Part shown: one piece after another, positions 17,955-24,594 of the stretch
Numbering within the stretch: position 1 is the first letter of the stretch
Layout of the letters: each line of letters begins with the position of its first letter
DNA from: Paracoccus marinaquae
GTDB taxonomy: Bacteria; Pseudomonadota; Alphaproteobacteria; Rhodobacterales; Rhodobacteraceae
Reading direction: 5' to 3'
DNA length: 64,000 nucleotides
Assembly (NCBI RefSeq): GCF_018860165.1
Contig: NZ_JAHKNG010000001.1
Span: 1-64,000 of the forward strand
Made by a program: the position numbers and the translations under genes
Notes under the pieces: model-generated
Database searches by the model: none
Seen by the model: only the letters and a program-made list of their open reading frames with translations
What the model was told of the DNA's origin: nothing

Positions 17955-18419
17955 TCACAGCGATTTCGCCAGGTCTTCCAGCTGGTCGGCGGCCTTGCCC
18001 CAGCCCTCGTGGAAGCCCATGGCCTCGTGTTCCTTGCGGGCCTCTTCGGTCCAGTGCATGGCGCGCGCGACGTAATGCGTCCGGCCCTCGCCGGCGTCCT
18101 CGAAGCTGACGTCGGCCACCATGAAGGGCCGCCCCGAGGGGCGCCAGCCCGGAGTGAAGGCGTCGGTAAAGACCAGCTTGCGGCCCGCGACCACCTCGAG
18201 GCAGACACCGGTATTCGGGAATTCCTCGCCCTCGGGACCATGCATCACGGTCGAGAATTCGCCACCGGGCCGCAGATCCAGCACCGCGTCGGTCACATGC
18301 CACGGCTTGGGGCAGAACCACTGCTCCAGCAGTTTCGGTTCGGTCCAGCAGCGCCACAGCCGGTTGCGTTCAGCATTCAGAATGCGGTCCAGGACCAGAT
18401 CGTTTGTCACATCCTTCAT
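17955..18419 (-). CDS. SRPBCC/AHSA1-type ligand-binding protein
   Basis: A 154-residue START/Bet v 1-fold protein. It opens DLVLDRILNAERNRLWRCWT-EPKLLEQWFCP, the usual AHSA1 beginning, and has GWRPSGRPFMVADVSFED and HYVARAMHWTEEARKEHEAM-GFHEGWGKA near the end. Such domains bind hydrophobic ligands; a partner activity is not established. Its ATG overlaps the TetR stop by ATGA, placing it second in the operon. Confidence 0.88.
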   Translation of the reverse strand: MKDVTNDLVLDRILNAERNRLWRCWTEPKLLEQWFCPKPWHVTDAVLDLRPGGEFSTVMHGPEGEEFPNTGVCLEVVAGRKLVFTDAFTPGWRPSGRPFMVADVSFEDAGEGRTHYVARAMHWTEEARKEHEAMGFHEGWGKAADQLEDLAKSL

Positions 18420-19051
18420 GTCGTCCTCCCATTGGACGGGGTTGGAAACAGCAGCGTCAGATAGCGTTTCAGGTGATCGACGCTGTCGATGGCGACGGAC
18501 GGGTCGTCCGCGGCCTTGGCAAGAATGAAGGCCCCCTGCAGCACCGCCTGAGTATGGGCGGCGAGGCTGGCGGCGCTGAAGCCCGTGACCCCATGCGCCT
18601 GCATGGCCGCGGCGATGTCGGGTTCGATCGTGGCGGCGTGGCCGAAGATCGATTCGGCACAGGCCCGCCGGATCGCCGGATGCGCGTGATAGACTTCCTG
18701 CGTCATCGTGCCGACGAGGCAGGTGAATTCCTCGATCTCGCCGGCGATGATCTGGCGGCGGAAATCGACATAGGCCAGCACGCGTGCCAGCGGGTCGTCA
18801 TGGTGGTGATAGGGCGCGGTGGCAAACAGTGCCCCGGTCGTCTCGGCCCAGTATTGCGCGGCCGCCACGCCCAGATCCTCCTTGCTGGCGAAGTGATGGA
18901 AGAATGCCCCCTTCGTCACCCCCGCCGCGCGGCACAGCTGATCGACGCTGGTGGCCGCAAAACCCCGAGCGCGGACCATGTCGCGCGCGGCCTCCAGCAG
19001 CCTTGTGCGCGCATCACCGCCCTCGGGGTTCGATTTGATTCGTCTTCCCAT
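18416..19051 (-). CDS. TetR-family transcriptional regulator
   Basis: A 211-residue repressor. The N-terminal helix-turn-helix is GFAATSVDQLCRAAGVTKGA-FFHHFASKEDLG (about residues 29-60); the rest is the ligand-binding helical domain. It starts MGRRIKSNPEGG at 19051, directly downstream of a near-perfect palindrome that is almost certainly its own operator. Its stop overlaps the SRPBCC gene, so it heads and probably autoregulates the four-gene operon. The inducer is unknown. An upstream in-frame ATG at 19246 is unlikely because it would read through the operator. Confidence 0.92.
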   Translation of the reverse strand: MGRRIKSNPEGGDARTRLLEAARDMVRARGFAATSVDQLCRAAGVTKGAFFHHFASKEDLGVAAAQYWAETTGALFATAPYHHHDDPLARVLAYVDFRRQIIAGEIEEFTCLVGTMTQEVYHAHPAIRRACAESIFGHAATIEPDIAAAMQAHGVTGFSAASLAAHTQAVLQGAFILAKAADDPSVAIDSVDHLKRYLTLLFPTPSNGRTT

Positions 19052-19057
19052 ATAAAA

Positions 19058-19079
19058 ACATACCAACTGGTTGGTATGT
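19058..19079. promoter_or_regulatory. TetR operator in front of the TetR-SRPBCC-VOC operon
   Basis: ACATACCAAC and GTTGGTATGT are perfect 10-bp inverted arms separated by TG. The site ends seven bases before the TetR start codon, so a bound repressor would block transcription. The core TACCAAC-TG-GTTGGTA is the kind of palindrome bound by TetR dimers. No other gene in the window has a copy that I noticed. Confidence 0.8.
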
Positions 19080-19271
19080 AAATCAAGAAGAATCTGCTGC
19101 ACCCACCGAGCGACAGTCACAAGGCTTGCCTCGCCACGATGGACGGAGCCGGTGAGGGGAAGGTTCTGGGGCACGATGCCACGCGCCCGCCAAGGCCCGG
19201 TGTCCGATCCATCAAGGGAGTTCAGACCCGACCCGGCGGCAGGCATCCGCGAATGCGCCGCGAAAGGCGGA

Positions 19272-20225
19272 TCAGAGGCGGGTGACCACCCGTTCGGCGT
19301 AAAGACGGTCCACCTCGTCGCGGTGGCACAGCTCGGTCGCCGGGGTCATCACCGCCGCCGATGCCGCGGCGGCGCCAAGCGCAAGCGCGTCTTCGACCGG
19401 GCGGGACTGCGCCATCGCCAGGACAAAGCCCGCGACGAAACTGTCGCCCGCGCCGACCGCGCTCACCACCGGAACCTTCGCCGCCTCGGCATGCCAGGCT
19501 CCATCCGGCCCGGCGATGACCGAGCCATCCGCGCCGCGCGCCACGATCACGGCCTTCGCCGCCCCGTCCTTGACCAGCCCGGCGGCGAAAGCGGCGCTGT
19601 CGCCGCGCAGGGGCAGGGGCCGGCCGGCCAGCCCCTCGGCCTCGTGGCTGTCCATGCGCAGTACATCGACCGCGATCGAGGACCCGGCCATGGCCCGCAA
19701 GGCCTCGCCCGAGGTGTCCACGACCAGCTTGGCGCGCCCGTCCTTCAGGCGCACCGTCAGCATCTGCTCGAATCCCGGGGCGACGCCGGGCGGGTTCGAG
19801 CCGGAGACGACCACCCAGCCACCGGCCCGCGCGGCCTCGGCGATGGCCGACATCATGTCCGCCACCTGCGCCATGTGCCATTCCGGGCCGGGCAGGACAA
19901 AGCGGTATTGCCCGCCGGTCGATCGGTCGGTGACGGCCAGCGACTGGCGGGTCTCGCCCGGCGCGGTCAGGCGCATGAGGGACAGCCCGTCGGATTTCAG
20001 CATCTCGGCGATACGGGCGCCGGTGGCGCCGCCAAGCGCGACCATCGCCGTCGATTGCCCGCCCATGATCTTGATCGCCCGGCTGACATTGATGCCGCCG
20101 CCGCCGGGATCGACCACCGGCTTGTCGCAGCGCAGCTTCAGATCCGGGCGCACCTCATCGGCGGCCGTCGACAGATCCAGCGCCGGGTTCAGGGTGACGG
20201 TCAGGATCGGCGCCTGAGAGGTCAT
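19272..20225 (-). CDS. 1-phosphofructokinase-type sugar kinase (PfkB family)
   Basis: A 317-residue ribokinase-fold kinase. It contains LTVTLNPALDLSTAADEV at the start, VDPGGGGINVSRAIKIMGG near residue 41 (sugar site) and VSAVGAGDSFVAGFVLAM near 250 (ATP/anion hole with catalytic Asp). The family phosphorylates fructose 1-phosphate, fructose 6-phosphate or tagatose 6-phosphate; no PTS genes are nearby, so the minor 6-phosphofructokinase (PfkB) role is also possible. ATG 20225 overlaps the stop of the upstream metallopeptidase by ATGA and is preferred over ATG 20234. Confidence 0.9.
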   Translation of the reverse strand: MTSQAPILTVTLNPALDLSTAADEVRPDLKLRCDKPVVDPGGGGINVSRAIKIMGGQSTAMVALGGATGARIAEMLKSDGLSLMRLTAPGETRQSLAVTDRSTGGQYRFVLPGPEWHMAQVADMMSAIAEAARAGGWVVVSGSNPPGVAPGFEQMLTVRLKDGRAKLVVDTSGEALRAMAGSSIAVDVLRMDSHEAEGLAGRPLPLRGDSAAFAAGLVKDGAAKAVIVARGADGSVIAGPDGAWHAEAAKVPVVSAVGAGDSFVAGFVLAMAQSRPVEDALALGAAAASAAVMTPATELCHRDEVDRLYAERVVTRL

Positions 20226-20629
20226 TCCCACCACCGGTCGATGCTGGCGATATCGTCGTCCGACCAGCCGAAATGATGCGCCAGTTCATGCGTGACGACA
20301 TGGCCGACCAGTTCCGCCAGCGTCACATTCCCGCGCGCGGCCCATTCGTCCAGCAACGGGCGGCGGAACAGCCAGACGATATCCGGGCCGCCCGGCTGGT
20401 CGCTGACCGATTTTTCCGTCAGCGGAATGCCGTCATAGAGGCCGGTCAGGTCGAACGGGTCATCGATCTGCAACTCGTCCAGCACATCGTCGGGCGCGAA
20501 TTCCGCCACCCGGATCGCCACGTCCTGCGCATGGCCGGCGAATTCGACCGGCAGGCTGGCCAGTGCTGCGCGGGCCAATGCCTCGATCGCGGCCGCGTCG
20601 GGCGCGCGCAGTCCTTCCCAGTCCGTCAT
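20222..20629 (-). CDS. Small zincin-like metallopeptidase family protein
   Basis: A 135-residue protein with a zinc-site motif HVVTHELAHHFGWSDDDI (HExxHxxGxxD) near residues 110-126, characteristic of the minimal bacterial zincin family. The middle contains LTGLYDGIPL. Members of this family are single-domain and mostly uncharacterised; proteolysis has been shown for few. AGGAGG precedes the ATG at 20629. It is coupled to the PfkB kinase by ATGA overlap and is divergent from the second gltX. Confidence 0.87.
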   Translation of the reverse strand: MTDWEGLRAPDAAAIEALARAALASLPVEFAGHAQDVAIRVAEFAPDDVLDELQIDDPFDLTGLYDGIPLTEKSVSDQPGGPDIVWLFRRPLLDEWAARGNVTLAELVGHVVTHELAHHFGWSDDDIASIDRWWE

Positions 20630-20707
20630 CCGCACCTCCTGCGACTCGTCCCTGATATGGACAAAAAACGCCGGCTGTGAAAGAGCAGCGGGCAACAGGA
20701 GACGCCC

Positions 20708-22030
20708 ATGACCATCACCCGCTTCGCCCCGTCGCCCACCGGCCATATCCATGTCGGCAACCTGCGGACCGCGCTGTTCAACTATCTGATCGCGCGCAAG
20801 GCCGGGGGCACCTTCATCCTGCGGCTGGACGATACCGACCAGGAACGGTCCAAGCAGGAATATGTCGATGGCATCAAGCGCGACCTCGACTGGCTGGGCC
20901 TGCACTGGGACCGCGAGGAACGCCAGTCGCTGCGGCTGGACCGCTATGCCGAGGCGGCCGATCAGCTGCGCGGCGCGGGCCGGCTGTACGAGGTGTTCGA
21001 GACCCCGACCGAACTGGATCTGAAGCGCAAGAAGCAGCTGAACATGGGCCGTCCGCCGGTCTATGACCGCACCGGGCTGGGCCTGTCGGAGGCCGACAGG
21101 GACCGGCTGCGGGCCGAGGGGCGCGAGGGGTACTGGCGCTTCCTGCTGGATCAGGAACGGATCGAATGGCCCGATGGCATCCTGGGCGATATCTCCATCG
21201 ATGCCGCCTCGGTCAGCGATCCGGTACTGATCCGCGCCGACGGGCAGGTGCTTTACACCTTCGCCAGCAGCGTCGATGACACCGACATGGCGGTCACGCA
21301 TATCGTGCGCGGCTCGGACCATGTGACCAATACCGCGACCCAGATCCAGATCATCAAGGCGATTGGCGGCACCCCCCCGGCCTTTGCCCATCACAGCCTT
21401 TTGACGGGCGCGAAGGGCGAGGAACTGTCCAAGCGCATCGGCGCGCTGTCGCTGAAGGATCTGCGCGAGGCTGGCGTGGCGCCCGAGGCGCTGATCTCGC
21501 TGATGGCGCGGCTGGGTTCGGGCCAGCCGGTGGTGCTGTCCAGCCTTGACGACCTGGCCGAACAGTTCGACCTGTCGCAATTCGGCGCCTCGCCGACCAA
21601 GTTCGATGCCGAGGATCTGTGGCCGCTGACGCGCGAGCGGAACCAGTCGCTGCCCTTTGCCGAGGTCAGCGACCGGATCGCGGCGCTTGGCGTGCCCGCG
21701 GGGCTGGCCGAACGCTTCTGGCGGGTGGCCAGCCAGAACATCACCGTGCTAGAGGATCTGGCCGGCTGGTGGACGATCTTCAGCCAAGGGGCCGAGCCGC
21801 AGATCGACGCCGAGGACACCGATTTCATCGCGCAGGCGATGCAGATGCTGCCGCCGCCGCCCTATACGGATGCGACCTGGGGCGAATGGACCGCGCGGGT
21901 CAGGGAGGCCACCGGCCGCAAGGGCAAGGGCCTGTTCATGCCGCTGCGCAAGGCCGTGACCGGGCAGGCGCACGGGCCGGACATGTCCGATGTCATGCCG
22001 CTTCTGCAGGTGGTGAAGGCGCGGGGCTGA
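20708..22030 (+). CDS. gltX: Glutamate--tRNA ligase, second copy (GltX2)
   Basis: A 440-residue class I glutamyl-tRNA synthetase, clearly diverged from the copy at 11.7 kb. It has FAPSPTGHIHVGNLRTALF as HIGH motif, RLDDTDQERS, and a KMSKS loop reading EELSKRIGALSLKDL. Its C-terminal domain is distinct (QFDLSQFGASPTKFD). In alphaproteobacteria with two GltX enzymes, one may charge tRNA-Gln with glutamate for later amidation by GatCAB; which copy does this cannot be told here. Overall length is slightly shorter than copy one. It is convergent with ycjF; the two stops are adjacent. Confidence 0.93.
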   Translation: MTITRFAPSPTGHIHVGNLRTALFNYLIARKAGGTFILRLDDTDQERSKQEYVDGIKRDLDWLGLHWDREERQSLRLDRYAEAADQLRGAGRLYEVFETPTELDLKRKKQLNMGRPPVYDRTGLGLSEADRDRLRAEGREGYWRFLLDQERIEWPDGILGDISIDAASVSDPVLIRADGQVLYTFASSVDDTDMAVTHIVRGSDHVTNTATQIQIIKAIGGTPPAFAHHSLLTGAKGEELSKRIGALSLKDLREAGVAPEALISLMARLGSGQPVVLSSLDDLAEQFDLSQFGASPTKFDAEDLWPLTRERNQSLPFAEVSDRIAALGVPAGLAERFWRVASQNITVLEDLAGWWTIFSQGAEPQIDAEDTDFIAQAMQMLPPPPYTDATWGEWTARVREATGRKGKGLFMPLRKAVTGQAHGPDMSDVMPLLQVVKARG

Positions 22031-23122
22031 TCAGGCGTCCGGGGCGGGCTTCGCCGCGGGCGTCTGGTCGTCGCTGCCGAACAGCCCGCGCAATCCGCGC
22101 GCGACGAGGTTGCCGACCTTGGGCCGCGGCTGGGCGAGGAAGGGCAGGGGGCGACAGACCTCCATCGCGGCGATGCCGACGCGCGCGGTCAGCGCGCCAT
22201 TGACCACGCCCTCGCCAAAGCGGCGCGACAGTTTCGCCAGCACGCCGCCGCCGGCGACGGTGTGAATGAGGTCGTCGCCCGCCGCCACCGCGCCAGTCGC
22301 CACCAGATGCGTCATCACCGTGCGCGCCAGCCGCCAGCCGCCGACGGCGCCGGCGCGGCCGCCATAGATTTCGGCCATGCGCCGGATCATCCGCAGGTTA
22401 GCCGCCAGCGCCGCCGCCACATCGGCCAGCGCCAGCGGGATCAGCGCCGTGGCAGCGGCGACGGTGCGGGCGGCGGCCTCGATCTCGCGCCGTGCCTCCT
22501 GATCCAGGCCGGCCAGCAATTCGGTTTCGGCCATGGTCAGCAGGGTGCGGGCGTCGAAGGCCTCGCCGCGCGCATCCGACAGCCGCCTGTGGTTCCATTC
22601 CAGTTCCGGGCGCCGGCGGTAAAGGGCCAGAAGCTGGTCGGTGACCTGGCGGGCCTTGTCCATGCTGTCCTCGGTCAGCGCCGTGCCCGCCTGCCGCTGG
22701 ATCGCGTCGATGCGGGCAAAGCGCGCCCAGGCCCGGTATTCGCGCCAGGCCATGCCAAGGGCGGCCAGCGTGAACAGCGCGAACAGCGTCACCCCGAGCC
22801 AGCCGAGGACCGGATAGCTGTCCATCAGCCGGTTGATGAAATCCAGCGCCGCGATCGACAGCAGAAAGGTGAACAGCGCCACCCCGGAATTGATGAAGAA
22901 CCGGGTCAGCCGCGACGGCGGCCGCCCGACCAGCCGCGTCACCATCTCCATGGTGCGGGGGCGGGGCAGTTGCAGCCCGGCCTCGCCGATGGGCGGGGCA
23001 TCGGCGGGGCTGGGGGCCGCATCCTCGCGGGATTCCTGCCGGGGGCCGGCGGTCTCGGCCCGGGCCTCGGGTTCCAGTTCGACCAGCACGGGGCCACGCC
23101 TGCGTTCGGTCTCGTCACTCAC
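22031..23122 (-). CDS. YcjF/TIGR01620-type membrane protein (DUF697)
   Basis: A 363-residue protein starting at GTG 23122, whose last bases overlap the ycjX stop (GTGA). Residues 1-60 are polar and Pro/Glu-rich, residues about 75-125 hold two membrane helices (FINSGVALFTFLLSIAALDF and LGWLGVTLFALFTLAALGMA), and the C-terminal half is the DUF697 domain with Ala-rich helices. It always accompanies the YcjX ATPase; together they are induced by envelope stress in enterobacteria, but the biochemical role is unclear. Confidence 0.87.
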   Translation of the reverse strand: MSDETERRRGPVLVELEPEARAETAGPRQESREDAAPSPADAPPIGEAGLQLPRPRTMEMVTRLVGRPPSRLTRFFINSGVALFTFLLSIAALDFINRLMDSYPVLGWLGVTLFALFTLAALGMAWREYRAWARFARIDAIQRQAGTALTEDSMDKARQVTDQLLALYRRRPELEWNHRRLSDARGEAFDARTLLTMAETELLAGLDQEARREIEAAARTVAAATALIPLALADVAAALAANLRMIRRMAEIYGGRAGAVGGWRLARTVMTHLVATGAVAAGDDLIHTVAGGGVLAKLSRRFGEGVVNGALTARVGIAAMEVCRPLPFLAQPRPKVGNLVARGLRGLFGSDDQTPAAKPAPDA

Positions 23123-24486
23123 AGCCGGTCTCCGATCAGGAATTCTGCGGCGCGGTCCAGCCGGATATGGGGCGGGCCGTCGCCGGGGCGGGCGGTCATC
23201 GGGGCGGGGGCGAAATTCATGATCGCGTAATCGCCGTCCAGCCATTGCCCGGCGCCCTCGCGGGCCGGGTGCAGCAATTCTGCGGGATCGGCGGGCAGTT
23301 CGCCCGGATAGAAGGCCGCCTGCCGCCCGTCCAGCAGCCGTCCGCGCACGGCGGGCAGCTCGTCGTCCTTCTGGCGGATCACATCCTCGGTCGTGGCACG
23401 CAGGGCGGCGATGGCCATGGCCTCGGTCCGCGCGCCCGAGAAATCGGCCCGGTCGCGGGCCTCGCGCAGCATGGCCGAGAGGATCGCGGTCAGGCGGTTG
23501 TGCTGGACATGGTGCAGGTGGTCGGCCTTGGTGGCGGCAAACAGGATGCGCTCGACCCGCCTGGTGCCCAGAAGCTGCCCCAGCCAGCCGGCGCGGCCGG
23601 GGCGGAAGGCGGTCAGGATATCGGCCATGGCGCGGCGCATGTCCTCGACCGCCCGCGGGCCCTGATGGATCGCGCCCAGCACATCGACCAGCACCACCTG
23701 CCGATCGATGCGGGCGAAATGGTTGCGGAAGAAGGGCTTCACGACGCGCGACTTGTAGGCGTCGAAGCGGCGGCGGAACTCGCGCCACAGCCGGCTGTCG
23801 CGCAGGGCCTCGGGCAGGGGTGCGAAGGTCAGAGCCGGCGATCCGGCCATCTCGCCCGGGATCAGGAACCGGCCCGGGGTGCAGTCCGAAAACCCCGCCT
23901 CGCGCGCCGCCAGCAGATGCGCGGTATAGGTCTCGGCCAGCGACTGGGCCAGAGGTTCGTTAAGACGGCTGCCGTCAAGCCCCTGCAGCGCGGCCAGATA
24001 GTCGGCAGCGCCGGGGCGGCCCTGCATCCGGTCCAGCACTTCGGTCGACCATTCGCCGAAATCCTTTTCCATCAGCCGCAGGTCCAGCAGCCATTCGCCG
24101 GGATAGTCGACGATATCCAGATGCAGCGTGCGCGGCCCGGAAAGGCCGGAAAACAGCCCCTTCGGCTCAAGCCGCAGCGACAGGCGCAACTGGCTGACAT
24201 GGCGGGTGCCGTCGGGCCAGCGCGGCTCGGGGCCGGTCAGCGCGGCCAGATGACGCTCGAAATCGAAGCGAGGCACGGTATCGTCGGGCTGCGGCTGCAG
24301 CCAGGCGGCCTTGAGACTGCCATCGGCGGCGGCGCGCAGCGCGTGCATGCGGCCGCGATCCATCAGGTTGGCGACCAGCGAGGTGATGAAGACGGTCTTG
24401 CCCGCCCGGCTGAGACCGGTGACCCCCAGCCGGATCACCGGATCGCCAAGGCCCAAACCCGCCATCAGATCGCTGCCAATACCCAT
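23119..24486 (-). CDS. YcjX-type P-loop ATPase/GTPase (DUF463)
   Basis: A 455-residue nucleotide-binding protein with Walker A GLSRAGKT at residues 23-30 and a DYPGEWLLDLRL switch-like segment near 130. It shares the DUF463 body of E. coli YcjX, including FFRNHFARIDRQVVLVDVLG and ILFAATKADHLH, the latter being the base-specificity region. It is cytoplasmic and works with the membrane protein YcjF encoded next. Length is as expected. It is divergent from hrpB with about 100 bases between. Confidence 0.9.
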   Translation of the reverse strand: MGIGSDLMAGLGLGDPVIRLGVTGLSRAGKTVFITSLVANLMDRGRMHALRAAADGSLKAAWLQPQPDDTVPRFDFERHLAALTGPEPRWPDGTRHVSQLRLSLRLEPKGLFSGLSGPRTLHLDIVDYPGEWLLDLRLMEKDFGEWSTEVLDRMQGRPGAADYLAALQGLDGSRLNEPLAQSLAETYTAHLLAAREAGFSDCTPGRFLIPGEMAGSPALTFAPLPEALRDSRLWREFRRRFDAYKSRVVKPFFRNHFARIDRQVVLVDVLGAIHQGPRAVEDMRRAMADILTAFRPGRAGWLGQLLGTRRVERILFAATKADHLHHVQHNRLTAILSAMLREARDRADFSGARTEAMAIAALRATTEDVIRQKDDELPAVRGRLLDGRQAAFYPGELPADPAELLHPAREGAGQWLDGDYAIMNFAPAPMTARPGDGPPHIRLDRAAEFLIGDRL

Positions 24487-24594
24487 TCTGCCTGCCGTCC
24501 TGTTCTTGTGGCCCTGAAGATAGGGCGCGCGCAGGGGATTTCATAGATGGGCAAAGGCTTTCGCGGGTCCGCCGGCTCTGCCATAACCGCGGCG

